Shown piece by piece: positions 16,049 through 25,590 of a stretch of DNA of 64,000 nucleotides. The stretch is from Acidobacteriota bacterium (lineage in GTDB: Bacteria > Acidobacteriota > Vicinamibacteria > Vicinamibacterales > UBA2999), in the NCBI GenBank assembly GCA_020851565.1, contig JADZCN010000034.1:1-64000 (forward strand), in the 5' to 3' direction. The stretch's first letter is position 1; each line of letters starts with the position of its first letter. Under the pieces are notes generated by a model. It worked only from the letters and a program-made list of their open reading frames with translations, did not search any database and had not been told where the DNA came from. The position numbers and the translations under genes were made by a program.

Positions 16049-17889
16049 GCGAGCTGCCGATGGCACCCATTCGACGAATCGCCACACTGGTCCCGCTGGT
16101 GGCGCTGCTGGCCGGGGCATCGCCCGCGTGGGCGCAGACGGCCGAGGTGCGCTACGAGCGGGCTCTCGAGCGCGAAGGCCCCCTGCGCGCGCGGCTGGAG
16201 GCCACGCCGGACCCCACCGCCGCCGAGCGCACCGCGACGTTGCGCGAGGTCACGCGCCTGGTCACGGCCTACGAGGCGATCGTGCGGCGGTTCCCGCGCT
16301 CGGGCTACTCGGACAACGCCCTGTGGCAGGGTGCCGGCCTGGCGGAAGTGGCGTACCGGCGCTTCGCGCGCGCCGACGACCGTGCCAGGGCGATCACGCT
16401 GTACGGCTGGCTGATTCGCGAGTATCCCGGCAGCCCCTACGTGAGGCGTGCCCGTGCCCAGGTGGCAGGCCTCGAACAGGCGCGGTCAGTCGAGGCCGCG
16501 GTATCGCCCGCTCCGGTGGCGGCGCCCGAGCCGCCGCCCCCGTCGGCTGGCGTCCCGGTACCCACGCTCACGAGCGCGCCCGGCGACACGGTGCCGTCCA
16601 TCTCGTCCCCGGGCACGCGGGTCCTGCTCTCGAGCATCCAGCGCGCGGTGCTGCCGAGTGCGGTACGCGTCACCCTCCAGCTCGATCGCGAGGTGCCGTA
16701 CCACGAAGAGCGCATCAGCGGACCCGATCGCGTGTTCTTCGACCTGAGGGGCGCCCAGCTGGCGCCCGATCTGACGGACACGACGCTGACGTACGCCGAC
16801 GACATCGTCCGGCAGATTCGGACGGGACGGCACCCCAACGGGACCGTGCGCGTGGTGATGGACCTCGACGGCGTGTCGCGCCACACCGTCTTCACGCTCT
16901 ACAATCCGTTCCGGCTCGTCATCGACTTCGAGCGCGCGGTGACGGCGCAACCACGACAGGCCACGGTGACGGTCCCCGAGCGGACGACGAGCGGCCCCGG
17001 CAACGACGCGTCAGGGGTAGCGGCCGACCCGGCCCCGGTTGCCGCAGCCGCCGCTCCGCCGGTCGAGACCCGCACCGCCGCCGCGTCCCCGGCCTCCCTC
17101 CCCGCCCCGGCGGTGGCCGAGCCTCCAGCGGCTCCGGCCCAGCCGGCCTCGAACGCGGCCGGCGGGTACTCGCTCTCGCGGCAGCTCGGGCTCAGCGTTT
17201 CACGCATCGTGATCGATCCCGGCCACGGCGGCCGTGACCCGGGCTCGATGGCCCACGGCATCCGGGAAGCCGACCTCACGCTCGACGTCGCGCTGCGCCT
17301 GGAGGCGCTCCTCCAGAAGGAGCCCGGCATCGAGGTGGTCCTCACCCGCCGCACGAACACCTACGTGACGCTCGAGGAGCGCACCGCGATCGCGAACCGC
17401 GAGAGCGCCGACCTGTTTCTCTCCATCCACGCGAACGCGAGCCGCAATGTCGCGGCACGCGGCGTGGAGACGTACTACCTCAGCTTCGCCTCGTCGCCGG
17501 ACGCCGAGGCGGTGGCCGCGCGCGAGAACTCCGCCTCGGAACGCGCGATGCACAACCTGCCCGACATCATCAAGGCGATTGCCCTCAACAACAAGCTGGA
17601 CGAGTCGAAGGACCTGGCGGCGATGGTGCAGGAAACGATGGTCACGCGGCTGCGCCGGTCGAATCGGAACCTGCGGAACCTGGGCGTGAAGAAGGCGCCG
17701 TTCGTCGTGCTCATCGGGGCGGGCATGCCCAGCGTGCTGGCCGAGATGTCGTTCCTCACCAACCGGCAGGAGGCGCAGCTGTTGAAGACGGCTGGCTACA
17801 AGCAGCGCATCGCGGAAGCCCTGCACGAGGCGGTGATGCGCTACCGGCGCTCGCTGAAGCGACAGTCCACGATCGCGGACGTGCCGTAG
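16045..17889 (+). CDS. amiC: N-acetylmuramoyl-L-alanine amidase with AMIN domain (AmiC type)
   Basis: This gene encodes 614 residues. A signal peptide (LVPLVALLAGASPAWAQ) is followed by a TPR-like helical segment (about 35-150), a Pro-rich linker, an AMIN peptidoglycan-binding domain (about 190-300) and an amidase_3 domain (about 380-605). Zinc ligands and catalytic residues are present: H in IDPGHGGRDPG, E in GIREADLTLDV, H in FLSIHANAS, and the final E in LAEMSFLTN. It cleaves stem peptides from peptidoglycan in the periplasm, probably at septation, which fits its 4-nt overlap with ftsK. The N-terminal TPR-like region is an addition to the E. coli AmiC layout. Confidence 0.92.
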   Translation: MSELPMAPIRRIATLVPLVALLAGASPAWAQTAEVRYERALEREGPLRARLEATPDPTAAERTATLREVTRLVTAYEAIVRRFPRSGYSDNALWQGAGLAEVAYRRFARADDRARAITLYGWLIREYPGSPYVRRARAQVAGLEQARSVEAAVSPAPVAAPEPPPPSAGVPVPTLTSAPGDTVPSISSPGTRVLLSSIQRAVLPSAVRVTLQLDREVPYHEERISGPDRVFFDLRGAQLAPDLTDTTLTYADDIVRQIRTGRHPNGTVRVVMDLDGVSRHTVFTLYNPFRLVIDFERAVTAQPRQATVTVPERTTSGPGNDASGVAADPAPVAAAAAPPVETRTAAASPASLPAPAVAEPPAAPAQPASNAAGGYSLSRQLGLSVSRIVIDPGHGGRDPGSMAHGIREADLTLDVALRLEALLQKEPGIEVVLTRRTNTYVTLEERTAIANRESADLFLSIHANASRNVAARGVETYYLSFASSPDAEAVAARENSASERAMHNLPDIIKAIALNNKLDESKDLAAMVQETMVTRLRRSNRNLRNLGVKKAPFVVLIGAGMPSVLAEMSFLTNRQEAQLLKTAGYKQRIAEALHEAVMRYRRSLKRQSTIADVP

Positions 17890-17919
17890 AGAAAGGCAGA
17901 AGGAAAGAGGCAGAAGGCC

Positions 17920-18180
17920 TTAGGCCTTGAACAAGTCGTGCTGGCCGCCGCGCGCCTCGATGATGGTGATGGCGCGGCGCGAGCGGTACCAGATGTAGAG
18001 GATGCCGGCGGTGATGCCCGCGACAACGGCGGCCGCCATGATGACCCCGGTGAGCCCGAAGGCTGCCACCGCGACGTCGATCATGCTGAGGCCCGGCGTG
18101 GGCTCCTTCCCGACCTCGACGATGGTGACGGTCGGGACGGCGCCGTCGGGAATCCGTGGCGGCGACTGTGGCTGCAGCAC
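17920..18180 (-). CDS. Small single-pass membrane protein
   Basis: This gene encodes 86 residues with one strong transmembrane helix (about residues 35-65, GLTGVIMAAAVVAGITAGIL) followed by YRSRRAITII and a short polar tail. The positively charged residues after the helix predict a cytoplasmic C terminus. It begins at GTG 18180. No family is recognised. It lies tail to tail with the amidase and downstream of the aminopeptidase gene. The frame is well formed, but the size means the call rests mainly on the helix and the gap-filling position. Confidence 0.6.
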   Translation of the reverse strand: MLQPQSPPRIPDGAVPTVTIVEVGKEPTPGLSMIDVAVAAFGLTGVIMAAAVVAGITAGILYIWYRSRRAITIIEARGGQHDLFKA

Positions 18181-18201
18181 GGTTTCAGTGTAGCACCCGC
18201 G

Positions 18202-19746
18202 CTATCGGGGCAGCGGGCCGCGGCCCAGTTCCACCAGCGTGCGGATGATGGCGCCGGTGGCCCCGCGCGGCATCCAGGCCTTGGCCTCGTCCGCCCAGGC
18301 CGTGCCGGCGATGTCGAGATGTGCCCAGGGGCCAGGGCCGGCGAACTCCTTCAGGAACATCGCGGCGGTGACGGCCCCGGCCGGGCGGCCCGGGCTGTTG
18401 ATCATGTCGGCGATGTCGCTCTTCAACGTCTCCTTGTACTCGTCGAAGAGCGGCATCTGCCAGACCTTCTCGCCCCCGCGGTCGGCCGCTGCGCGAATCG
18501 TGTCCACCCACGGCTGGGGCGTCCCGAAGAGCCCGGTGGTGATCTTGCCGAGTGCCACGATGCAGGCGCCGGTGAGCGTGGCGACGTCCACCAGATGGGT
18601 GGCGCCAATCTGCCGCGCGTACCAGAGGGCGTCACCCAGGATCAATCGTCCCTCGGCGTCGGTGTTGTTCACTTCGACGGTCAGGCCCGACGCGCTCCTC
18701 AGGATGTCCCCTGGCTTGAGCGCGCGTCCGCCCGGCATGTTCTCGGCGGAGGCCACCACGGCGACGGCCCTGACCGGCAGCCGCAGCAGCGCAATCGCAC
18801 GGAGGGCCGCGACGACGGAGGCGGCGCCCGCCATGTCGTCCTTCATCCGTTCCATGCCGTCGGCAGGCTTGATCGAGATGCCGCCGGTGTCGAAGGTGAT
18901 GCCCTTCCCGACCAGTCCCAGCATGACGTCGGCCGGTGCACCCGCGGGCTCGTAGCGTGCGATGAGCATGCGCGGCGGCTCGGCGCTCCCCCGCCCGACG
19001 CCCAGCAGCAGCCCCATGCCAAGGGCTTCCAGCCTGCGCTCGTCGAAGATCTCGACGGTGACTCCTTCGACCGATGCCAGCGAGGCGGCCTTCTCGGCGA
19101 GCGTTGCCGGCACGAGGAAGTTGCCCGGCTCGTTGATGAGGACGCGCGCCGAGTTGACCGCATCTCCGACGATGCGCCCGGCCGCGGCCCGGTCGGCCGC
19201 ACCCGCAGCCGCCGACACGAGCGTGACGTCGGTAAGGAAGAACCGTGGATCGGGGCGGCTCTTGTGGATACCGCCGTCGAAATTGGCCACGGTGAAGGCT
19301 TCGCCGAGGACGTCGATCCGGTCCACGTCCTCCATGCGGCCCGGTTCGACGTCGAGCCAGGCCACGCGCGCCCGTCGCTGCTGGCGTGCGACCGAGACGG
19401 CGCTGGCCGCCATTCGCCGGAATCGCTCGGGACCCATCTCCTCGCGCGGGCCGCCGCCCACGAACAGGATGCGAGACGCGGTCCAGCCGCCGGTCACGAT
19501 GGCGGCGCCGAAGGTCTCGAGCGCCTTGGGCGTGAATTCACCGCGGGCCAGCGCCGCGCCGAGCGCACCGCCGACGGCGGCATCGAACTCCACGAAGATG
19601 GCTGGGGAATGCTCCTCGGCAATCGGGACCACCAGGACGTCCGCCTGGACGGAAGGGGGTGGAGCGCTGAGGGCGTCTATGCGGGGGACTTCGTACGCGA
19701 CAGGCATCTGAAGGGACTCGAGCCGCGCGGGTTCTTCCGGGGACAC
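18202..19746 (-). CDS. pepA: Leucyl aminopeptidase (M17)
   Basis: This 514-residue cytosolic aminopeptidase of family M17 requires two metal ions. The N-terminal macro-like domain (to about residue 190) is divergent; the catalytic domain has LVGKGITFDTGGISIKP with the metal-binding Lys and Asp, DDMAGAASV, and the hallmark NNTDAEGRLILGDAL. C-terminal NSPGRPAGAVTAAMFLKEF and WAHLDIAGTAW are typical. It begins at GTG 19746; a second possible start is the ATG at 19707. It removes N-terminal residues in peptide turnover and hexamerises in known members. Confidence 0.94.
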   Translation of the reverse strand: MSPEEPARLESLQMPVAYEVPRIDALSAPPPSVQADVLVVPIAEEHSPAIFVEFDAAVGGALGAALARGEFTPKALETFGAAIVTGGWTASRILFVGGGPREEMGPERFRRMAASAVSVARQQRRARVAWLDVEPGRMEDVDRIDVLGEAFTVANFDGGIHKSRPDPRFFLTDVTLVSAAAGAADRAAAGRIVGDAVNSARVLINEPGNFLVPATLAEKAASLASVEGVTVEIFDERRLEALGMGLLLGVGRGSAEPPRMLIARYEPAGAPADVMLGLVGKGITFDTGGISIKPADGMERMKDDMAGAASVVAALRAIALLRLPVRAVAVVASAENMPGGRALKPGDILRSASGLTVEVNNTDAEGRLILGDALWYARQIGATHLVDVATLTGACIVALGKITTGLFGTPQPWVDTIRAAADRGGEKVWQMPLFDEYKETLKSDIADMINSPGRPAGAVTAAMFLKEFAGPGPWAHLDIAGTAWADEAKAWMPRGATGAIIRTLVELGRGPLPR

Positions 19747-19853
19747 GGGGAACGCGCCGGCGCCAGACTCGCTAGTTTATACCCTGTCGCCGCGTCTCAA
19801 CCGCACACGGCTGCACGGTTCATTGGGCGGGCCGGGCGAGCCGAAGGCCCCGA

Positions 19854-21191
19854 TCAGAGCGACGGCATGAGCCAGAACGCGCAGGACACGACCACGTTGT
19901 AGACCAGGAAGACGATGGCCGCATAGCCCATGATGTCGCGGAAGTCGATCCGCGCGGCGGCGAGCAGTGGCAGTGCCCAGAAGGGCTGGATGATGTCGGT
20001 GGCCATGTCGCCCCAGGCGTACGCCAGAACCACCTGTGGCGTGGGCACGCCCAGGCGCATCGCCGCATCGACGAGGTAGGGCGCTTCGATGGCCCACTTC
20101 GAGCCCCCGGATGGCACGAAGTAGTTCACGAGGCCCGAATACCAGTACAGCCACACGGGCAGCGTCTCCGGCGTGGCAATCGCGGCGATGGCCTCTCCAA
20201 CCAATCGCGCCAGATCGGTGCCCTGGATGACGCCGTACATGCCCGCATAGAACGGGAACTGCAGCACCACCCCCGCCAGCAGGCCCGCCCCGCGCTCGGA
20301 GGCCGCCAGCAGCGAGGCGGCCGAGGGATGCAGCAGCACGGCCAGCATCAGGAACGCGAAGTTCAGCACGTCGAGTGTGAGCGCAAACCCCTTCGTCGCA
20401 AAGTACCACCCGAGCCAGCCTGCGCCGCACGCCGCGATGGCGAGCGTGAGGGCCCGCGAGTGATCGATGCGGCTGGCGAAAGATGGCGTGTCCGGCGGCG
20501 CCGGCGGCTCGAACCGCTCCAGCCGATCGAGCAGGGCCGGGTCGATGGGGCGCGCCTCGCCCGCAGGAGGGTGGAGCACGGCGGCCAGCAGGACGAGCAG
20601 CGAGACGACGACCACGGTCAGCCCGAGGTTGAACGCGCTGAAGACCGTCGCGGACACCGGGATGACGCCGATCGTGGGCTCGAGGAAATGGCCCGGGGTG
20701 GCGACCAGCAGCGGCGCCGACGCCGAGAGGCCCGCGTGCCACGTCGCGCCCATGCCGAGGTACGCGGCGCACACCAGCAGGCGGTAGTCCACGCGCGGCT
20801 CGGCCCTGACGACGTGGCGCACGAACATCGCGCACCCGACGAGGCTGAGGCCCCAGTGCACCCAGGCCAGGCCCATTGAGACGAGGGCCATCAGGACGAC
20901 CGCCCCACGCGGGCTCCGCGCCAGGCCGGCCAGCCGCCCGAACGCCCGATCGACGACAGGTGCCGTGGACACCAGGTAGCCGGAGAGGACGACCAGGGCC
21001 ATCTGCATGGCAAAGGGCACGAGCGTCCAGAAGCCGTTGCCCCACTCGATGACGATGCGCGACGGCGGGGCGCCGGCGAGGCCGATGGCCAGCGCGAAGG
21101 TGAAGAACGTGAGGATGAGAGCGATGGCAAACGCGCTGGGTACGAACCGCGCAGTGACCTCGCTCAGGCGGACGGCCAGGGTGGCGAGCAT
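19854..21191 (-). CDS. atoE: Short-chain fatty acid transporter (AtoE family)
   Basis: This is a 445-residue integral membrane protein with about 10-12 hydrophobic helices. Family features are the early FVPSAFAIALILTFFTFALA, WHAGLSASAPLLVATPGHF, FPFYAGMYGVIQGT and the C-terminal NYFVPSGGSKWAIEAPY and WGDMATDIIQPFWALPLL. AtoE proteins take up butyrate, acetoacetate or similar acids. A CoA-transferase pair (scoAB) lies close by on the same strand, suggesting a shared role in short-chain keto-acid use. Confidence 0.9.
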   Translation of the reverse strand: MLATLAVRLSEVTARFVPSAFAIALILTFFTFALAIGLAGAPPSRIVIEWGNGFWTLVPFAMQMALVVLSGYLVSTAPVVDRAFGRLAGLARSPRGAVVLMALVSMGLAWVHWGLSLVGCAMFVRHVVRAEPRVDYRLLVCAAYLGMGATWHAGLSASAPLLVATPGHFLEPTIGVIPVSATVFSAFNLGLTVVVVSLLVLLAAVLHPPAGEARPIDPALLDRLERFEPPAPPDTPSFASRIDHSRALTLAIAACGAGWLGWYFATKGFALTLDVLNFAFLMLAVLLHPSAASLLAASERGAGLLAGVVLQFPFYAGMYGVIQGTDLARLVGEAIAAIATPETLPVWLYWYSGLVNYFVPSGGSKWAIEAPYLVDAAMRLGVPTPQVVLAYAWGDMATDIIQPFWALPLLAAARIDFRDIMGYAAIVFLVYNVVVSCAFWLMPSL

Positions 21192-21264
21192 GGAAGTGAG
21201 CGCATCTTACCGTTCACTTCTCCGTTCCGGCCCAGCTTCTCACTTCTGACTGCTCACTCGCTTC

Positions 21265-22275
21265 TCACGCGCCAGCCCCGATCGGCGGCGGGGTCGTGTT
21301 CCAGCGGCCGAACCCGGTCATCAGCGTCGCGCCCAGGCCGATGGTCCAGATGAGGAACTCGGCGATGGCGCCGGCGACGAGCACGCCAAAGGCTGCCAGC
21401 CGCAGGGGCTCGGGCGCCACGCCCAGCAGGCGCGCGAGGAGCGTCGGCATGAGGATCAGGAACATGCCGAGCGCCGTGGCCGGGACGGCGCTCCGCGGCC
21501 GCCAGCCGAGGCGATCCTCCAGCCACTCCCCCAGGCGGCATGCGAGCGCCGTGAAGCCGAGGAGCAGGGCGACGAGAGCCACCAGGATGGCGACCGGCAC
21601 GAGCAGGAAGACGAACGGCAGTCCGATGATGGTGATCCCCAGGGCGATGGAGAACACGAGCACCACGGGCAGGAAGAGGACCTCCGCCGCGAGCCCGATG
21701 ATGGCAGCGCGCACGGGCTCGGCCGCGGCAGCCCTCCCGACGCGCGCGACGGGGCCGCGCGCCACGAGGAGCACGACGAGCATCAGGATGGCCAGGATGG
21801 ACACGCGGAACAGCGTAGCCGCCAGGCTGAGCCACCGGCCCGTGTTGCCCAATTCGATCCGGGGCCACCAGCCGAAGAGGCCGGTCCGCCGGGACCAGTC
21901 GCCGAAGGACACGTAGCTGACGCCGCCCGAGAGCCGGGCCCCCTGGTCACGGATGAGCGTGCCCCCCACCAGGACAACGTCGCCCCGGATGTCGGCGGTC
22001 GGGCCGAGATGCAAATCGCCTCCGACCACCAGGATGCCGTCCTCGACGCGGCCGTCGATGCGCGCCGACCCGCCCACGACCGCGACGCCATCGGTGACCT
22101 CTTCGTCGCGGTCCACGTGGACGTTTTGCGCCACGGCGAACCGGGTGCCGGTGATGCGGTAGGTGACGGGGGGTGCGTCGCTCGTCGCGCGCGGCGCGGA
22201 CGGTGGGGGTTGTGCGGCCGAGCCAGACGGGGGCGCGGCCAGCACGAGGATCGCGAGCAGGGTGAGGGTGCGCAC
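21265..22275 (-). CDS. Bactofilin-like, polytopic membrane protein
   Basis: This gene encodes 336 residues. After a signal-like N terminus (LTLLAILVLAAPPSGSAAQ), residues about 45-125 form short Gly-rich repeats (GVAVVGGSARIDGRV, GILVVGGDLHLG, GDVVLVGGTLI) of a right-handed beta-helix as in polymer-forming bactofilin-type proteins. Four or five transmembrane helices follow (VSILAILMLVVLLVA, FLPVVLVFSIALGITII and others). The GTG start at 22275 puts the signal sequence at the N terminus and lies 40 bp after scoB. The function is unknown; it may be a membrane-anchored scaffold. Confidence 0.7.
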   Translation of the reverse strand: MRTLTLLAILVLAAPPSGSAAQPPPSAPRATSDAPPVTYRITGTRFAVAQNVHVDRDEEVTDGVAVVGGSARIDGRVEDGILVVGGDLHLGPTADIRGDVVLVGGTLIRDQGARLSGGVSYVSFGDWSRRTGLFGWWPRIELGNTGRWLSLAATLFRVSILAILMLVVLLVARGPVARVGRAAAAEPVRAAIIGLAAEVLFLPVVLVFSIALGITIIGLPFVFLLVPVAILVALVALLLGFTALACRLGEWLEDRLGWRPRSAVPATALGMFLILMPTLLARLLGVAPEPLRLAAFGVLVAGAIAEFLIWTIGLGATLMTGFGRWNTTPPPIGAGA

Positions 22276-22315
22276 GTCACTCTGGACAGACGTGACGCCC
22301 GGCGTCGAAGTTCCG

Positions 22316-22963
22316 TCAGAAGCGGCCGACCGTACCCTCCAGGTGCAGCTTCGCCCCGGTGGCGGCACGCACGGCGTCCTCGGTGGTGTCGCTGGCGATC
22401 TCCCTGAGCACGAGGCCGTGCGGCTTGACATCGATGACCGCCAGTTCGGTGACGATCTGGCTCACGACTCGCACGCCGGTGAGCGGCAGGGTACATCGCT
22501 TCAGGATCTTGTGCCCGCCGTTCTTCGTCGTGTGCTCCATGGCGATGATGACGCGGCGTGCGCCGGCCACCAGGTCCATGGCGCCGCCCATGCCCTTCAC
22601 CATCTTGCCGGGGATCATCCAGTTGGCCAGGTTGCCGTGCTCGTCTACCTCGAGCGCGCCGAGCACCGTGACGTCCACGTGGCCGCCGCGCACCATGGCA
22701 AACGAGTCGGCGCTGCTGAAATAGCACGCGCCGGGCAGCTCCGTCACCGTCTCCTTGCCCGCGTTGATGAGGTCCGGATCCACCCGGTCCTCCGCGGGAT
22801 ACGGCCCCACGCCGAGCATGCCGTTCTCGGAGTGCAGCGTGATGTGGACGTCCGGCGGCACGAAGTTGGCCACGAGCGTCGGCATGCCGATCCCGAGGTT
22901 CACGTAATCGCCGTCCTTCAGCTCCCGGGCGATCCGGGAGACGATGCGCTCGCGCTTATCCAT
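22316..22963 (-). CDS. scoB: 3-oxoacid CoA-transferase subunit B
   Basis: This is the 215-residue beta subunit of a family I CoA-transferase. It carries the catalytic Glu in [11 protein letters not shown], the N-terminal [15 protein letters not shown] and the [14 protein letters not shown] loop. With ScoA it moves CoA between succinyl-CoA (or another acyl-CoA) and acetoacetate. It overlaps scoA by 8 nt, indicating coupled synthesis of the two subunits. The acyl donor cannot be read from sequence; acetate/butyrate or glutaconate-type use is an alternative. Confidence 0.92.
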   Translation of the reverse strand: MDKRERIVSRIARELKDGDYVNLGIGMPTLVANFVPPDVHITLHSENGMLGVGPYPAEDRVDPDLINAGKETVTELPGACYFSSADSFAMVRGGHVDVTVLGALEVDEHGNLANWMIPGKMVKGMGGAMDLVAGARRVIIAMEHTTKNGGHKILKRCTLPLTGVRVVSQIVTELAVIDVKPHGLVLREIASDTTEDAVRAATGAKLHLEGTVGRF

Positions 22964-23651
22964 GGGAGACGGTCCGTTTCTCGATGCGCTTCTCGTAGTG
23001 CGCGCCCTGGAGGATGCGCTTCACGTAGATCCCCGGGGTGTGTACCAGGTCCGGCTCGATCTCGCCCGGCGCCACCAGCTGCTCCACCTCCGCGATGGTC
23101 ACCCGGGCGGCCGTGGCCATCATCGGGTTGAAGTTGCGCGCGGTCTTCCGGTAGACCAGGTTGCCGACGTGGTCGCCCTTCCAGGCCTTCACGAACGCGA
23201 AGTCGGCCTTGAGCGGCATCTCGAGCACGAACTGCCGCCCGTCGATCTCGCGTGTCTCCTTGCCTTCCGCGATGAGGGTGCCCACGCCGGTCGGTGTGAA
23301 GAAGCCGCCGATGCCGGCGCCGCCGGCGCGTATCCGCTCGGAGAACGTGCCCTGCGGGACGAGCTCCACCTCGATCTCCTTCTGGAGGAACTGGCGCTCG
23401 AACTCCTTGTTCTCGCCCACGTAGGTGGAGATCATCTTCCGCACCTGGCGGTTCTTCAGCAGCGGGCCGATGCCGAAGTCGTCGGTGCCCGCGTTGTTGC
23501 TGATCATGGTGAGGTTGCCGACCCCCCGCCTGAGGAGCGCGGCGAGGAGGTTCTCGGGGATGCCCGAGAGGCCGAAACCACCGACCATGATCGAGGCGCC
23601 GTCGTGGATGTCGGCGACCGCGGCGTCGGCGGTCTCGATCACCTTGTGCAT
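22956..23651 (-). CDS. scoA: 3-oxoacid CoA-transferase subunit A
   Basis: This is the 231-residue alpha subunit, with the [13 protein letters not shown] oxyanion-hole loop near the N terminus, LTMISNNAG, and FFTPTGVGT in the middle. The ATG at 23651 is used because upstream sequence in this frame belongs to tyrA; only 7 bp separate the genes. It is thus placed at the distal end of the aromatic amino acid operon, probably by chance of gene packing; a metabolic link to aromatic synthesis is not evident. Confidence 0.92.
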   Translation of the reverse strand: MHKVIETADAAVADIHDGASIMVGGFGLSGIPENLLAALLRRGVGNLTMISNNAGTDDFGIGPLLKNRQVRKMISTYVGENKEFERQFLQKEIEVELVPQGTFSERIRAGGAGIGGFFTPTGVGTLIAEGKETREIDGRQFVLEMPLKADFAFVKAWKGDHVGNLVYRKTARNFNPMMATAARVTIAEVEQLVAPGEIEPDLVHTPGIYVKRILQGAHYEKRIEKRTVSHG

Positions 23652-23658
23652 CCAGTGA

Positions 23659-24441
23659 TTATGGATCGAAGGTGAATCGGTGGGCACGCGCGAAGAGCCC
23701 TTCCACCTGCGCGCGGTTGGTGAGGCCATCGGCCGCGGCCTCGAGATCGCGCGCGAGCGCGCGCAGGAGCGGCGCGAGGGCGGCGGCGTTGGTGTCGAGG
23801 ATGGGTGCCCACATCGAGGCCTCGCTGCCCGCCAGCCGTGTCGTGTCCCGCAGGCCGGCACCGGCGTGCCGGAGGTCGTCGGCGGCCACGGTCTCGCCCA
23901 CGCGTGCCAGCAGGGCGGTCGCCACGACCTGCGGGAGGTGGCTGATCGCGGCCACGAGTCGATCGTGCGCTTCCCCATCGTCCGCCATCTCGACGGGAAC
24001 GCCGCCCACCGTGGAGACGAAGTCGCGCGCACGGGCGACGGCTGCCGGGTTCGCCGGCCCGGCGACCAGGAACCATGTGCGGCCGTCGAAGAGGTCCGCC
24101 CGTGCGCCCCGGGGGCCGCTGCTCGTGCCGCCGGCCATGGGATGCCCGGGCACGAATTGCGTGAGGCCCGCCGCCCGAGAGGCCTGGGCAATGGCCTGCT
24201 TGGTGCTGCCCGTGTCGATGATGAGGGCCGCATTCGGGGCCAGGCGGGCCAGGCGCGGAATCAGCCCGAGGATGGCGTCAACGGGCGCCGCCAGCACCAC
24301 GGTGGTGGCCTCCGCCAGCCCCGCGAGGTCGTCTCCGCGGTCGAAGCTGGCCACCACCGCGCCCGGAACCCGCCGCTCGTACGCGAGCCGCACGGACCGG
24401 CCGATCAACCCGTCGCCGACGATTGCCAGCCGCTCATCCAT
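23659..24441 (-). CDS. tyrA: Prephenate dehydrogenase
   Basis: This 260-residue NAD(P)-dependent enzyme converts prephenate to 4-hydroxyphenylpyruvate in tyrosine synthesis (or arogenate to tyrosine). The Rossmann motif is LAIVGDGLIG; GSTKQAI, GHPMAGGTSSGP and the C-terminal helical domain (AISHLPQVVATALL) are typical. It lacks both a fused chorismate mutase and an ACT regulatory domain, so feedback by tyrosine may be absent or act elsewhere. It is separated from aroF by 93 bp filled with a 15-bp tandem repeat, unlike the tightly packed trp genes upstream. Confidence 0.9.
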   Translation of the reverse strand: MDERLAIVGDGLIGRSVRLAYERRVPGAVVASFDRGDDLAGLAEATTVVLAAPVDAILGLIPRLARLAPNAALIIDTGSTKQAIAQASRAAGLTQFVPGHPMAGGTSSGPRGARADLFDGRTWFLVAGPANPAAVARARDFVSTVGGVPVEMADDGEAHDRLVAAISHLPQVVATALLARVGETVAADDLRHAGAGLRDTTRLAGSEASMWAPILDTNAAALAPLLRALARDLEAAADGLTNRAQVEGLFARAHRFTFDP

Positions 24442-24452
24442 GGCACCTTCGC

Positions 24453-24527
24453 GCCTCGAACCCCCGTGCTTCGAACGTCCGTGGTTCGAACGCTCGTGCT
24501 TCGAACGTTCGTGCGTCGAACCTCCGT
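24453..24527. repeat. Five copies of a 15-bp tandem repeat (TTCGAAC family)
   Basis: There are exactly five 15-bp units, consensus GCTTCGAACGTCCGT, in the gap between aroF and tyrA. Each unit contains a TCGA core within or close to the palindrome GTTCGAAC. The array is followed by a partial sixth unit (GCGTCGCC). The same unit, in inverse orientation, forms the array at 57847-57920. Confidence 0.85.
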
Positions 24528-24534
24528 GCGTCGC

Positions 24535-25581
24535 CTACCGTGCCCACCCTCGTCGTGCCACCGGCTCGAGGCAGATGCTCCGCCCGATCGCGGGTGCGAT
24601 GATCCGCAACTCCGCCATCAGCCGGTCGAATTGTCCAGGGAACAGGGACTGCGCGCCGTCGCTCATCGCGTGATCGGGATCGCAGTGCACCTCGATGAGC
24701 AGCCCGTCGGCGCCGGCGGCCACGGCGGCGCGCGCCATCGGCGCCACCTTGTCGCGCCGGCCCGTGCCGTGGCTGGGATCCACGAACACCGGCAGGTGAC
24801 TCAACTGCTTCACGATGGGGATGGCCGAGATGTCCAGCGTGTTGCGCGTGGCGGTCTCGAACGTGCGGATGCCGCGCTCGCAGAGGATGACCTCGGTATT
24901 GCCGCCGGCGAGCACGTACTCGGCCGAGAGGAGCCACTCCTCGATGGTGGCCGAGATGCCGCGCTTCAGCAGCACGGGCTTGCGCGCCCGTCCCAGCTCG
25001 CGCAGCAGCGTGAAGTTCTGCATGTTGCGAGCGCCCACCTGGAAGATGTCGGCGTAGCGATCGATGACCTCGATCTGGCTGATGTCCATCACCTCGGTCA
25101 CCAGCTTCAGGTCGTGCGTGTTGGCCGCCGCACGCAGCAGCCGCAGGCCCTCCTCGCCCAGGCCCTGGAAGCTGTAGGGCGATGAGCGCGGCTTGAAGGC
25201 CCCGCCGCGCAGCACCTTGGCACCGGCACGCTTCACCGCCGCCGCCGTGGAGTTCACCTGCGCCTCGTTCTCGGCCGAGCACGGGCCTGCCATCACGATG
25301 ACCTCGTCGCCGCCGATCCGGAGGTCGCCCACGCTGATGACGGTGTCCTCCGGCTTGAAGGTGCGACTCGCGAGCTTGTAGGGCTCGGTGATGCGCAGCA
25401 CCTCGTGGACCCCATCCATCATCTCGATGAGCCGCGGGTCCACCTTGCCGCTGCCGACCACCCCCAGCACGACGCGCGACGCGCCCGTGGACCGGTGGAC
25501 GTCCATCCCGAACTCGACCAGCTTGGCGATCACCTGCTCGACCTGCTCGGTGGTGACCCGCTCCTTCATGACGACAACCAT
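24535..25581 (-). CDS. aroF: 3-deoxy-7-phosphoheptulonate synthase (type I-beta, with N-terminal regulatory domain)
   Basis: This 348-residue DAHP synthase makes the first committed intermediate of the shikimate pathway from erythrose 4-phosphate and phosphoenolpyruvate. An N-terminal ferredoxin-like domain (about residues 1-70), known as an allosteric domain in other type I-beta enzymes, precedes the TIM barrel. Signatures are [40 protein letters not shown] and [12 protein letters not shown]. The start is ATG 25581, with a possible alternative at 25569. Its place behind trpA and aroQ puts entry into the pathway under the same leader as tryptophan synthesis. Confidence 0.95.
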   Translation of the reverse strand: MVVVMKERVTTEQVEQVIAKLVEFGMDVHRSTGASRVVLGVVGSGKVDPRLIEMMDGVHEVLRITEPYKLASRTFKPEDTVISVGDLRIGGDEVIVMAGPCSAENEAQVNSTAAAVKRAGAKVLRGGAFKPRSSPYSFQGLGEEGLRLLRAAANTHDLKLVTEVMDISQIEVIDRYADIFQVGARNMQNFTLLRELGRARKPVLLKRGISATIEEWLLSAEYVLAGGNTEVILCERGIRTFETATRNTLDISAIPIVKQLSHLPVFVDPSHGTGRRDKVAPMARAAVAAGADGLLIEVHCDPDHAMSDGAQSLFPGQFDRLMAELRIIAPAIGRSICLEPVARRGWAR

Positions 25582-25590
25582 ATGCAGCTC

